Part shown: positions 8,834-16,941 of the stretch, one piece after another
Numbering within the stretch: the stretch's first letter is position 1
Layout of the letters: the number at the start of each line of letters is the position of its first letter
NCBI RefSeq assembly: GCF_030499535.1
Contig: NZ_JASTLB010000001.1
Span: 372,001-436,000 of the forward strand
DNA length: 64,000 nucleotides
Origin: Streptomyces sp. TG1A-8
Lineage (GTDB): Bacteria; Actinomycetota; Actinomycetes; Streptomycetales; Streptomycetaceae
Reading direction: 5' to 3'
The notes under the pieces: model-generated
What the model saw: only the letters and a program-made list of their open reading frames with translations
What the model was told of the DNA's origin: nothing
Database searches by the model: none
Made by a program: the position numbers and the translations under genes

Positions 8834-10131
8834 GACAGGGGCTTCGCAAGGCCGGCCCGCACCATCTCGCGGTGCAGGCGTGTGCCCAGTCTCGCGCGAT
8901 CGTTGTGGTAGACCTCGAGTCCGGGAACGATCACCTTGGTCACCGAGAAGGGAAGGTCGTCGGGCGCCAGTTCCGTCGCGAAGACCAGCGGGAGCCCGGC
9001 GCGTTGCAGTCCGGCCAGGACCACGTCGAGGTCGCCGTCCGTCGTGCCGGTGCTCGAGCTCTCGATCACGTCAAAATCCGCTGTGGGCCGCCCGCTGCTC
9101 CAGATCCTGTACATCTCCTGCAGGGCTTCGTAGGACGAGTGCCGGCGATAGGCCTGTCCCGTGAAGTCCTCCCGTGCGCCCGCGATGACCGCGAGTCTCG
9201 ACTGGGCCGCCTCCGTCAGCGCGCGGGTCACCGCGACGACCGGATCGAGATGACAGCCCGCACCGCCGTTGAAGAGCATGCCGTCGCCGGCCTGGGTGTC
9301 GTCGGTCGTCGCGAAGAACGTCGGCACTCCGATGTCATTGGCATAGGCGAAGACCTGGACGTCGACCCCTATCCGGTGGAATCGCCCGACCAGTTCCCCG
9401 GCGGCGTCCGGCAGCGAGGACAGCTGGATGTTCCAGCCGCTCTTGAGGGTCTCGCCGAATGCCGTGCAGTCGTGCTCGATGGTCTCGAGCAGTCCGTGCA
9501 GCAGAGCTTCCTGGGGACTGTTGCCCACGGCGAGGCCGATGGTGTTCGAGCGGAACATCCCGCACTCGTTCGGGAAGGGGACGAAAACCGCGAGAGCGGG
9601 AATGAGGACCTCGGCGTTCGAGACCAGTTCCCGCACGGGCCACCAGCCGATGGACGCGTTCTCGGTCCAGGTGTGGCCGCGCTTGAGGATCAGGCGCCGC
9701 GGATCGAGGGCCGGGACACCCGCGTCGCACAGCTCGGCGTACGAAGCCCGGAGCGGGGGCTCACCCGCCCGCTGCTCGCACCAGGTCCGTTCGATCGCCT
9801 CCATCATGGCCGACACCCGGGCCGCGGCCGCGGTCATGCCCTTTCCGCTGGTCACCGTGTTGAGCCCCGGTGCCGCGGTGGGACGGAAGCTGTTGAAGAC
9901 CGGGATGCCGAGGTCGTCGAGCTCGGTGACGTCGGCGATCCGGGTTATTCCGCACCGGGTGAAGCTGCTCCGGGCCAGCGCCTCCGTCTCCTCCAGCGTG
10001 CGCGTCCGCAGGGAGGTGCCGCAGGCGGTGGCGGGCGCGTCCCCTGCGGGCGGGAACCAGTGGATCCGGTCGAGGCTCGCGGGAACACCCGCAGGAAGAG
10101 CCGTGGGAACACCCGTATGAACGATCGTCAT
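8830..10131 (-). CDS. YcaO-domain protein, probable peptide thioamidation enzyme
   Basis: A 433-residue YcaO. These enzymes use ATP to activate a backbone amide. The ATP/Mg-binding signature is intact: TSGKGMTAAAARVSAMMEAI (94-113) followed by ER, then GNSPQEALLHGLLETIEHD and ALTEAAQSR. The C-terminus is KPLS, without the PxPxP tail of azoline-forming cyclodehydratases, and no E1-like or Ocin-ThiF partner gene is nearby. Instead the next gene is tfuA, overlapping by ATGA; YcaO-TfuA pairs make thioamides, as in thiovarsolin and saalfelduracin pathways and methyl-coenzyme M reductase. The start overlaps the upstream peptidase stop by 4 nt. The substrate is inferred to be the small peptide at 13934-14059. 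Confidence 0.88.
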   Translation of the reverse strand: MTIVHTGVPTALPAGVPASLDRIHWFPPAGDAPATACGTSLRTRTLEETEALARSSFTRCGITRIADVTELDDLGIPVFNSFRPTAAPGLNTVTSGKGMTAAAARVSAMMEAIERTWCEQRAGEPPLRASYAELCDAGVPALDPRRLILKRGHTWTENASIGWWPVRELVSNAEVLIPALAVFVPFPNECGMFRSNTIGLAVGNSPQEALLHGLLETIEHDCTAFGETLKSGWNIQLSSLPDAAGELVGRFHRIGVDVQVFAYANDIGVPTFFATTDDTQAGDGMLFNGGAGCHLDPVVAVTRALTEAAQSRLAVIAGAREDFTGQAYRRHSSYEALQEMYRIWSSGRPTADFDVIESSSTGTTDGDLDVVLAGLQRAGLPLVFATELAPDDLPFSVTKVIVPGLEVYHNDRARLGTRLHREMVRAGLAKPLS

Positions 10132-12116
10132 CTGACGCTGAAGTCCTTTCTGGCTGACCGGTCGCCGAGCGTCTCGCGACATGCTTGGGCGACCCACCGG
10201 TGCCAGGCGGCGGCATTCGCGGGTCTGAGGATGCTGTGCCCCTCGTGCGGGACGAGCATGAGCTCGACGTCCACACCCTGGGTTTCCAGCGTCCGGTACA
10301 TGGCCCGTGATTCGCCGACCGGCACGTGGGTGTCCTCGCACCCGTGGGACAGGAGCACCTTCGTCCGCGGCGGGACGGCCTCGAGCGAGAGGCTCTCCGA
10401 GCGGTAGGACGGCGACGAGTCCACCGGGCCGTACTCGCGCAGCCAGTGCCAGTGCAGGTCGCACGCCCGGGCCACCGCGGGGAAGTCGGCCCAGCCGCAG
10501 TGGCTGACGATCAGGCGCGGTTCGGGCAGGAGGGTCCCCAGTGCCAGCGACAGGAAGCCGCCGAAGCTCGCTCCCATCACCGCCACCCGCTCGGCGTCGA
10601 GACGCGGATCGAGCAGCGCGTCCCTGACCTGCTCGGCGGCCACGGCGGCCACCTCGGAGGTCCATTTCCCCCACCCGCGCTCGATGGCGTCCTGGCCGTA
10701 CCCGACCGACAGGGGAGGGTCGGGCATCAGCACCGCGTACCCGTCGGCGACGAACGGCCAGGGGTTCCACCGCCAGGACCAGTCGGTCCAGCTGAGCATC
10801 GGTCCGCCGTGGCACCAGACCAGGACGGGCAGTTCCCCGCTGACGTCCTCGGGCAGGCAGAGCCAGCTGCTCCAGCCGACTCCGTCGGGTGCCTTGTAGG
10901 TGAGGCGCTCCATCCTTCCCCGGGGGGTGGCCGCGGCGGCCGGGGCGAAGATCTCCGTCCGGGTGGCTTCCGGCGTGGGAAGCGCGAGCGCCACGACCGA
11001 GGGGGGCGACGCGATGGAGGAGCAGACGACCAGGGCCTCGCCCGCACGGGCCGTCACGGAGAGCGTCGAGCCGCCGGTGTCGATCCGTGTGACGGCGCCC
11101 GTGTCGATGGCGATCCGCCAGAGGTGGCGCTGCCCGTCCTCCTCTCCCGTGCAGAGGAGGTTCTTCGGGTCCTGCCAGCAGCGGGGCTGCAGCCAGTCGC
11201 GGTGTTCCTGGCCGACCTTGCGGACTTCGAGTCCGTCGCTCGACACCAGGGCCGCTTCCTGGCGGGGCGCCCTCCCGGGGACCGCGATCCGTTCCGCGGT
11301 ACAGGCGAACCAGGCGCCGTCAGGGGAGGGAACCGTGTCGCTCAGGTCGTCGTCGGCCCATACCTGCCGGGCCTCGTCCGGCGTGGCCGGGGAGAAGAGG
11401 AGCAACCCGTAACGACGGTGGCCGCCGGGAAGGAAGCGGACCAACCCCGCGGCGCAGCGGCGGCCGTCGGGGGTCAGGGCGACCTGCCCGGACAGCCGGG
11501 TACGCCGGTCGAGGGGCAGTTGCAGCAGTTCCGGCTCGGCCGGGTCGTCGTCCAGGGACAGTCTGACCAGCTTGAGCACCTCGGTGCCGAACTGGTGGCT
11601 GGAGCGCGGCCAGAGGTCGCCCTCGACGGTCACCGCGGTCAGGCCCTCCCGGGCCAGCTTCTCCCGGCGGACTCGATCCGACGCGAAGGAGTCCGCCTCG
11701 GCGTGCACCCAGGCGGCCGCGACGGCCGTCCGCCCGGCGGCGGCGTAGCCCACCACGTCGCGAGCGGTGCCGAGCAGCGCCGCCGGTTCCTGCCCCTCGC
11801 GGTGCCGCCAGAGCGACCGGCCGCTCACGGAACCTCCCGCTCGCGGTCGCCGGTCCGAGAGGAAGAGGTAGTCGTCGTCACCGAGAACGGTCACCGACGA
11901 GGCACCCGCGTGGGCGTGCCGCAGGGTCGGCCGGCCGTCGCCGTCCGAGGAGTAGCCCAGCACGAAGGGAACGAGGTCGGGACGGTTCTCCCGCTCGATG
12001 TCGGATTCGACGAGAAGACGGCTGCCGAGTCTGTGTGCCGTCTTGAGCCGCTGCTGTGCTCTGATGAGTTCGTACAGAGCGGTCCCGGCGGCGCCTTCGG
12101 TGGTGGGCTCGCTCAC
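10128..12116 (-). CDS. S9 (prolyl oligopeptidase family) serine peptidase
   Basis: A 662-residue protein with an N-terminal beta-propeller-like region of about 390 residues and a C-terminal alpha/beta-hydrolase domain. The catalytic triad can be read as S517 in GASFGG, D595 in GCEDTHVP and H627 in HEGHS, with the oxyanion WCHGGP motif before it. The family cleaves short peptides, often after proline, in the cytoplasm; the propeller restricts access to unfolded peptides. It lies between the oxygenase and YcaO genes, overlapping YcaO by 4 nt, so leader removal from the modified precursor is the likely job. The precursor has a single proline (Pro32). It could alternatively be an acylaminoacyl-peptidase; the subfamily is not certain. 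Confidence 0.83.
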   Translation of the reverse strand: MSEPTTEGAAGTALYELIRAQQRLKTAHRLGSRLLVESDIERENRPDLVPFVLGYSSDGDGRPTLRHAHAGASSVTVLGDDDYLFLSDRRPRAGGSVSGRSLWRHREGQEPAALLGTARDVVGYAAAGRTAVAAAWVHAEADSFASDRVRREKLAREGLTAVTVEGDLWPRSSHQFGTEVLKLVRLSLDDDPAEPELLQLPLDRRTRLSGQVALTPDGRRCAAGLVRFLPGGHRRYGLLLFSPATPDEARQVWADDDLSDTVPSPDGAWFACTAERIAVPGRAPRQEAALVSSDGLEVRKVGQEHRDWLQPRCWQDPKNLLCTGEEDGQRHLWRIAIDTGAVTRIDTGGSTLSVTARAGEALVVCSSIASPPSVVALALPTPEATRTEIFAPAAAATPRGRMERLTYKAPDGVGWSSWLCLPEDVSGELPVLVWCHGGPMLSWTDWSWRWNPWPFVADGYAVLMPDPPLSVGYGQDAIERGWGKWTSEVAAVAAEQVRDALLDPRLDAERVAVMGASFGGFLSLALGTLLPEPRLIVSHCGWADFPAVARACDLHWHWLREYGPVDSSPSYRSESLSLEAVPPRTKVLLSHGCEDTHVPVGESRAMYRTLETQGVDVELMLVPHEGHSILRPANAAAWHRWVAQACRETLGDRSARKDFSVR

Positions 12117-12120
12117 GGTC

Positions 12121-12987
12121 CTAAGCCCTGCCTTCGCGTTGCCGGAGCAGCACGGCCTGTTCCGCCAGCGCTCCGCGGTCGTGGCCGGCCAGATGCGCGC
12201 GCAGCTCGGTCCGGAGCCAGGCGACCTTCTCCTCCAAGGACAGGAAGTGATGCGTTCCCGCGATCCCTGCCGCGGCGGGGCCCTTGAGGAACGTCGCCAG
12301 GGCCAGCTCGGCGAGGTCCCGGGCCGTGGGCTGCTGGAGGGAGATCACCAGGTGGAGCGCGTCGGCGCCGCACGGGGCTCCTTGCCGCACCTGTCCGGCG
12401 GGGACGTAGAGGATGTCGCCGGCTTCGGCAACGGTCTCGGACACGTGCTCGCCCTCACCCACGGACCAGCGCATCCGGCCTTCCAGCTGAACGGTGAGGG
12501 TGTGGGCGCCGTCGGCGTGGGCGGGCACCCCGCCGGATCCGGCGGCGCAGAAGTACGCGGCAGCGCCGGCCTGGGCACGGCACTGGGCACGGAGCGAGTC
12601 GACCAGTGCGCCGACCCTGCCGTTCCAGTCCTCCAGCTGGTTCAGCACGAAGACGTGGCCGGAGGCGACCAGTTGTCGCACCGCGGCCGGTTTCGCGTAC
12701 CCCGGCCTGGGCTTCGTCTGGACGATCCGGGTCTCGGTGATGCCCGAGACCGTGGGGGTGGTGCCCTCCCGGAGGACGCCGAAGTAGGGAGCGACCAGCG
12801 AGCCGCAGTCCAGCTCGCGCCAGACGTCCGCCGTGGAGAGCAGCGCCTTCGCCCGCCCACAGCTGAACGTGGCCGTACGGACCCCCCACACCTCGCTGAG
12901 GAACGACTCGGCGTCGCCGACGAGGTCGGCGAGGTGCTCGGGCGCCCGGGTGGTCTCTTCCGCCGGTGAAGAAGCGTTGATCGTCAT
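12121..12987 (-). CDS. JmjC/cupin-like oxygenase homologue lacking the third iron ligand
   Basis: A 288-residue protein related to the next gene upstream and to the ROX/JmjC cupin family of Fe(II)/2-oxoglutarate hydroxylases. The first two ligands are present as H157 and D159 (PAHADG). The distal histidine expected after the LYxP-G turn is replaced: YVPAGQVRQG aligns with YLPHGIPHVA of the sister protein, putting R201 in the histidine position. The enzyme may therefore be inactive, use another ligand, or act as a pseudo-enzyme partner of its neighbour. It starts 4 nt after its neighbour's stop and ends 4 nt before the peptidase start, so it is part of one transcript. Confidence 0.72.
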   Translation of the reverse strand: MTINASSPAEETTRAPEHLADLVGDAESFLSEVWGVRTATFSCGRAKALLSTADVWRELDCGSLVAPYFGVLREGTTPTVSGITETRIVQTKPRPGYAKPAAVRQLVASGHVFVLNQLEDWNGRVGALVDSLRAQCRAQAGAAAYFCAAGSGGVPAHADGAHTLTVQLEGRMRWSVGEGEHVSETVAEAGDILYVPAGQVRQGAPCGADALHLVISLQQPTARDLAELALATFLKGPAAAGIAGTHHFLSLEEKVAWLRTELRAHLAGHDRGALAEQAVLLRQREGRA

Positions 12988-12991
12988 CGGT

Positions 12992-13864
12992 TCAGGCTCT
13001 CCGGTTCCGCATGCGCATCACGGCCGCGTTCACGAGTGCTTCCGGGTCCACCCGGTCCAGGTGGTCGAGCAACGCGCTGGTCACCGCCTCGGCCTTGTCC
13101 TCGGTGGAGATGCCGGAGGTGAGGGAGTCGAGGCGGTCCGCCTCGTCGCCGAAGCCCTCCATCAGGGACTCGACGAGCTCCAGCGGAGCCGGCTCCGTGA
13201 TGGTCAGGGTCAGGTGAAGCGAGGTGCCCGTCCGGGCCGTCGCGACATGGGGGATGCCGTGCGGCAGGTAGAGGACGTCCCCGGGCTCCATGACGAAGGA
13301 GTGCGAGTGGCTGTCCGCATCCAGGTCGGGCAGGAGCCCGCCACGGGAGTCGACCTTGTCCGGGGCATCGTAGATGCGCCATTCCTTGGCGCCCGCGATC
13401 TGCAGGGCGAGCACATGGGACGGGTCCCGGTGCGGAAGCATGCCGGTGTTGTCGCACGGGGTGTAGAAGATGTACGCCTTGAGCTCGGCGGGGAGCCTGC
13501 TCTCGATCTCGTCCATGAGCTGCCGCGTCGGCAGGTGCCAGTCTTCGAGCTGGCTCAGCTTCATCGTGGCACCGCCGTCCAGGAGCTTCCGGACCTTCTT
13601 GGCGTCGGCGAAGCCGCTCACGCTCTGGCCGCGGACGTTCCTGGTCCGGGTGAAGTCCGAGATCGCGGGTTGGATCCCCTCTTTCAGGAGCATGAAGTAC
13701 GGCCAGCGGAGCAGTCCGACGTCGAGTATTTCCTGAATGGCAGTCTCGTCCAGCATTCCCGCGACGGGAGAAGCATTCTTGAACAAGCCGTGTTTCTTGT
13801 TCCAGAAGGCATCCATGAGATCGACTTCATCAATGAGGCGAGTAAGTGGATGCACAGTTCCCAC
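12992..13864 (-). CDS. JmjC/cupin-type Fe(II)/2-oxoglutarate hydroxylase
   Basis: A 290-residue protein of the JmjC cupin (ROX-like) family, whose members hydroxylate residues in ribosomal proteins or peptides. All three iron ligands are visible: H145 and D147 in LPHRDPSH and H206 in PHGIPHVA. The following SLHLTLTI strand is typical. The C-terminal 70 residues are helical and end in MRMRNRRA. It is the first gene after the precursor peptide and its hairpin, so peptide-side-chain hydroxylation is the simplest role. It shares a fold and about the same length with the next gene, from which it probably diverged by duplication. A protein target cannot be excluded. Confidence 0.78.
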   Translation of the reverse strand: MGTVHPLTRLIDEVDLMDAFWNKKHGLFKNASPVAGMLDETAIQEILDVGLLRWPYFMLLKEGIQPAISDFTRTRNVRGQSVSGFADAKKVRKLLDGGATMKLSQLEDWHLPTRQLMDEIESRLPAELKAYIFYTPCDNTGMLPHRDPSHVLALQIAGAKEWRIYDAPDKVDSRGGLLPDLDADSHSHSFVMEPGDVLYLPHGIPHVATARTGTSLHLTLTITEPAPLELVESLMEGFGDEADRLDSLTSGISTEDKAEAVTSALLDHLDRVDPEALVNAAVMRMRNRRA

Positions 13865-13890
13865 GAGAATCCCTATCGGTCAAATGGAAA

Positions 13891-13926
13891 CCATTCGGAG
13901 ACGACCCGGAGGCCGTCTCCGAATGG
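13891..13926 (-). terminator. Perfect 13-bp hairpin after the precursor gene (attenuator-like)
   Basis: CCATTCGGAGACG (13891-13903) and CGTCTCCGAATGG (13914-13926) form a perfect stem with a 10-nt loop, starting 7 nt after the precursor stop codon. On the transcribed strand the stem is followed by TTTCCATTTG. Such read-through terminators commonly sit behind RiPP precursor genes, where they make precursor mRNA more abundant than enzyme mRNA. Confidence 0.75.
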
Positions 13927-13933
13927 CACGCTC

Positions 13934-14059
13934 TCAGGCCTCGTTGATGACGCCGATGACCATCGGGCGCTCGTGCTCGGACAGCTCCGCGATCTCGGCC
14001 TCGGCCTCGGCGATGATGACCTCTTCGTTGGTGGCGGAGAGCTTGTCGTTGATGGACAT
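13934..14059 (-). CDS. Candidate RiPP precursor peptide, 41 residues
   Basis: A short gene starting MSINDKLSATNEEV at 14059 with an AGGAAAAGGGG ribosome-binding stretch about 6 nt upstream. Residues 12-28 are an acidic amphipathic helix (Ala/Glu repeats), as in many RiPP leaders. The C-terminus is ERPMVIGVINEA (30-41). There is no Cys, and no Ser or Thr after Ser27, so azoles or azolines cannot form in the last 14 residues. This fits backbone thioamidation by the YcaO-TfuA pair. The only proline (P32) precedes a nonapeptide that could be released by the S9 peptidase. The gene is flanked by maturation enzymes and followed by a hairpin. I do not know the family; the precursor role is inference from size and place. 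Confidence 0.72.
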   Translation of the reverse strand: MSINDKLSATNEEVIIAEAEAEIAELSEHERPMVIGVINEA

Positions 14060-14138
14060 CGAATACCCCTTTTCCTGATGATCGACTTCCCGTCGAACAA
14101 CGGGCTTAGAAATATTAGATAGGAGTGTTGATCTCGCG

Positions 14139-15044
14139 TCAAGAGGCAAGAAATGAAGCAATTTTCTGACGCAGTCCCGCCGGGCCCAGGCCATGCGCGA
14201 TAGCGTGCTGCCGCGGCGATCCGTAGTTCCTCAGCTCTTCTTTCGCGACTCCAAGAGCGAGGGTTCTGTGCGGCCTGTCCACAAGGGCGCCAGCGACTTC
14301 GGCCGCCGATGTCCCCGCCAGGTAGGGCTCGACCAGGACGACGGAGGCCACCGCTTGCTCGCGCACCGCCGCGCGCAGTCCCTCGCTGTCGAAGGGGCGG
14401 ATGGTGGCGGAGTAGAGGACGGTGACGTCGAGGTGCTCGGTGGCCTGGAGCACCGCGTCGGCCAGGGGACCCACCGCGAGGACGGTGGCCCGGGTCCCCC
14501 GGCGCAGGACCCTGAAACGCCGCCCGGAGTCCAGACCGTACGGCTCGGCGTTCGACTGGTTGGACAACCGGACGTAGACAAGTCCGTCGCCCGTCGCGGC
14601 CTCGCGCAGTTGCGCCTCGGCCTCGTCCGGGTGGCCCGGCACGTGGATGGTCCAGTGGGGCAGCGTCGACAGCAGCGCGACATCGCCGGGCGACTGGTGG
14701 GACCGGCCGCTGCTCGCCATGTCGTAGGAGGCGCCTGCGCTGACCAGGACCGCGCCCACGTCCTGGTGGTTCAGGTCGAGCTTGATCTGCTCGAAGGGCC
14801 GCTCGATGAGGAAAGGAGCGAAACTGTGGGCGATCGGCCGCATGCCCGCCAGCGACAGGCCGCCCGCCACGCTCACCAGCAGCTGTTCCCTGATCCCCAG
14901 GTTGACGACCCGGTGGGGGTGGTTCTCCCTGGCCGCGCGGAACAGCCCCGCGGTGAGGTCGGCGGTCACCAGTGCAAGGTTCTCGTGGACGTCCAGCAAC
15001 TCTGTCGTGACATCGACGAAGCGCTCGCGCATGATGCCGGCCAA
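14139..15044 (-). CDS. Transketolase-like protein, C-terminal half (pyrimidine-binding and C domains)
   Basis: About 301 residues covering the pyrimidine-binding and C-terminal domains of a split transketolase. LGIREQLLVSVAGGLSLAG carries the glutamate that activates thiamine diphosphate, and SSGRSHQSPGDVALL is the expected following segment. The likely start is TTG at 15044, with GGAGGAG 5 nt upstream; an ATG at 15032 is the alternative. It would pair with the N-terminal half encoded just upstream, overlapping or abutting by a few dozen nt. Two-component transketolases move two-carbon ketol units in several secondary pathways. Within a RiPP locus this is unusual; the acceptor is unknown. Confidence 0.83.
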   Translation of the reverse strand: MAGIMRERFVDVTTELLDVHENLALVTADLTAGLFRAARENHPHRVVNLGIREQLLVSVAGGLSLAGMRPIAHSFAPFLIERPFEQIKLDLNHQDVGAVLVSAGASYDMASSGRSHQSPGDVALLSTLPHWTIHVPGHPDEAEAQLREAATGDGLVYVRLSNQSNAEPYGLDSGRRFRVLRRGTRATVLAVGPLADAVLQATEHLDVTVLYSATIRPFDSEGLRAAVREQAVASVVLVEPYLAGTSAAEVAGALVDRPHRTLALGVAKEELRNYGSPRQHAIAHGLGPAGLRQKIASFLAS

Positions 15045-15078
15045 GGACACTCCTCCGGATAGCTCTGATATCTGTGCG

Positions 15079-15798
15079 TCAGCGGTCGCCCGCGGCACCC
15101 ACATCGGCGACGACCAGACCGGGCCGGCCGGGGTGCGGAGCGGTGAAAGCCGCTTCCAGCGCGTCGTGGTCGCGGCCGTCGACCCGCCGGGTCGCCCAGC
15201 CTTCGGCCGCGAACCGCGTCTCCAGACCGCCGGGCCACCCCTGTGTCGCCGAGTGGTTGTCGATCACCACCGCGTTGAGCCGGTCCAGACCGGCACGCGC
15301 GGCATAGGCGACCGCTTCGTGGTTCGACCCCTCATCGAACTCGCCGTCGCCGAGCAGGACCCAGAGCCGGGAGTCGGTGAGTCCGCGTGCCCGCAGCCCC
15401 AGCGCCGTTCCCACCGCGAGCGGCAGTCCGTGTCCCAGCGATCCGCTGGAGATCTCGACACCGGGGACGAGCGCACGGTCGGGGTGGTAGCCGAGCGGCG
15501 ACCTGAACGCGCCGAACATGTCGAACAGTTCGGGCTCGAAGAAGCCCTTGGCGCACAGCACCGCGTAGTAGGCCTGCGGACCGTGGCCCTTCGAGAGGTA
15601 GAACCGGTCGCGGTCCTCGCGCATGGAGGGATCGACCTTCAGGACCCGGTCGTAGAGGACCCAGAGCACGTCCATCGTCGAGGTCGCGGCTTCGGAATGC
15701 TTCTCGTCCCCGGTCATCCTCGACATCAGCCCGGTGAGGTCTCCGAACCCAGACGGGGCCGGCTCCGCATCCCGTTCCCGCGTCAGGTCATCGCGCAT
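15079..15798 (-). CDS. Transketolase-like protein, N-terminal half (diphosphate-binding domain)
   Basis: A 239-residue protein with the thiamine-diphosphate motif GDGEFDEGSNHEA (150-162) ending at N181, and the transketolase SKGHGPQAYYA and SSGSLGHGLPLAVG segments, which include the catalytic histidines. The start is taken as ATG at 15798 (MRDDLTRE), preceded by GGAGAGGA; an in-frame ATG 16 codons upstream lacks a site. It is the first gene of the leftward operon and faces the aldo/keto reductase across 135 nt. It needs the product of the next gene to form an active site. The full pair is the length of half-gene transketolases, not of the central-metabolism enzyme. Confidence 0.83.
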   Translation of the reverse strand: MRDDLTRERDAEPAPSGFGDLTGLMSRMTGDEKHSEAATSTMDVLWVLYDRVLKVDPSMREDRDRFYLSKGHGPQAYYAVLCAKGFFEPELFDMFGAFRSPLGYHPDRALVPGVEISSGSLGHGLPLAVGTALGLRARGLTDSRLWVLLGDGEFDEGSNHEAVAYAARAGLDRLNAVVIDNHSATQGWPGGLETRFAAEGWATRRVDGRDHDALEAAFTAPHPGRPGLVVADVGAAGDR

Positions 15799-15933
15799 GC
15801 TCGTCCTCTCCAAGGCCAAGCGAGAACGTACACCTGTTCTGGTCAACGGCGACCTCGAACTGGCGGGTTGGCCGAAATCATTCGGCGAGATCGCGCCATT
15901 GGCTGATTATGGCCGGGCGTACACTGCCGAGCC
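15799..15933. promoter_or_regulatory. Divergent promoter region of the RiPP locus
   Basis: This 135-nt gap separates the leftward transketolase operon from the rightward aldo/keto reductase. TTGGCT (about 15899) and TACACT (about 15919) could be the rightward promoter, although the 15-nt spacing is short and the leader would be only a few bases. An inverted pair AGAAC/GTTCT with 8 nt between (15823-15840) lies close to the leftward gene and might be an operator. No regulator gene is in the locus. Confidence 0.4.
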
Positions 15934-16926
15934 ATGAAGCATCGAACACTTGGGCGTAGCGGGCTGAAAGTAAGCGAAATCGCCTACGGGAGCTGGATCA
16001 GCTATACAGAGGGATCTGCCGAACGAATCGCCCGCGAAGCGCTCGAGCAGGGCATCACGACCTTCGACACCGCCGATGTCTACGGTGGGACCCGGGCGGA
16101 AGTCGTGCTCGGTCGCGCTCTGGAGAGCGTGCGCCGGGAGTCCGTCGAGATTTCCACCAAGGTCTTCTCCCCGATCGGACCGGGGCCGAATGACCGGGGG
16201 CTGTCCCGCAAGCACATCATGGAGGCGGTACACGGGTCGCTGCGCCGGCTCAGGACCGATTACATCGACCTCTACCAGGCGCACCGCTTCGACGAGCGGA
16301 CCCCGCTCGCCGAGACCCTGCGCGCCTTCGACGACCTGGTCCGGCAGGGGAAGGTCCTCTACGTAGGGGTGTCGGAGTGGACGGCGGGCCAGATCTCCGA
16401 GGCCCTGGAGCTGGCCGACCGGATGGGGCTCGACCGGATCATCTCCAACCAGCCCCAGTACAACCTGGTGTGGCGGGTCATCGAGGAGGAGGTCATCCCG
16501 CTGTGCGAACGCGAGGGGATCGGCCAGCTCGCCTGGTCACCGCTGGCCCAGGGCCTGCTGACCGGCAAGTACCTGCCCGGCCGGCCGGCCCCCGCCGGAT
16601 CGCGCGCCGCAGGGGCGGCCGCCTCCCAGTTCGCCTCGGGGGCGCTGACCGACGACGTGCTGGCGCGCGTCGCCCAGCTCGGCGAGGTCGCCGCGGACCT
16701 CGGGCTGTCCATGCCCCAGCTGGCCATCGCCTGGGTGCTGCGCAACCCGAACGTGGCGTCCGCGATCGTCGGCGCGACCAAGCCCGAGCAGATCGCCCAG
16801 AGCGCCACGGCCTCGGGGGTCGAGCTGGACGACGAGACCGTCGAGCGCATCGACCGCATCCTTGGACCGATCGTCGAACGCGACCCCCGCAGGACTCCGG
16901 CGCAACCGACCGACTACGGCAACTGA
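15934..16926 (+). CDS. Aldo/keto reductase
   Basis: A 330-residue AKR of the potassium-channel beta-subunit-like group (AKR6/AKR11-like), an NADPH-dependent carbonyl reductase. The catalytic tetrad is visible as D45, Y50 (DTADVYGG), K76 (STKVFSP) and H117 (YQAHRFD). SPLAQGLLTGKYLPG and the C-terminal NPNVASAIVGATKPEQI cofactor segment are intact. It reads away from the transketolase operon from a shared 135-nt promoter region. A ketone introduced by the transketolase pair would be a natural substrate if the genes work together, but a general detoxifying role is also possible. Confidence 0.85.
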   Translation: MKHRTLGRSGLKVSEIAYGSWISYTEGSAERIAREALEQGITTFDTADVYGGTRAEVVLGRALESVRRESVEISTKVFSPIGPGPNDRGLSRKHIMEAVHGSLRRLRTDYIDLYQAHRFDERTPLAETLRAFDDLVRQGKVLYVGVSEWTAGQISEALELADRMGLDRIISNQPQYNLVWRVIEEEVIPLCEREGIGQLAWSPLAQGLLTGKYLPGRPAPAGSRAAGAAASQFASGALTDDVLARVAQLGEVAADLGLSMPQLAIAWVLRNPNVASAIVGATKPEQIAQSATASGVELDDETVERIDRILGPIVERDPRRTPAQPTDYGN

Positions 16927-16941
16927 CAAGGCAGAACACCC

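Noticed and set aside
8830..10131. YcaO as an azoline-forming cyclodehydratase
   Set aside because: There is no partner E1-like protein, no PxPxP tail, and the candidate substrate has no Cys, Ser or Thr near its C-terminus.
15823..15840. LexA/SOS box upstream of the transketolase operon
   Set aside because: GAAC and GTTC halves are present but 8 nt apart, whereas the actinobacterial SOS box has a 4-nt spacer.
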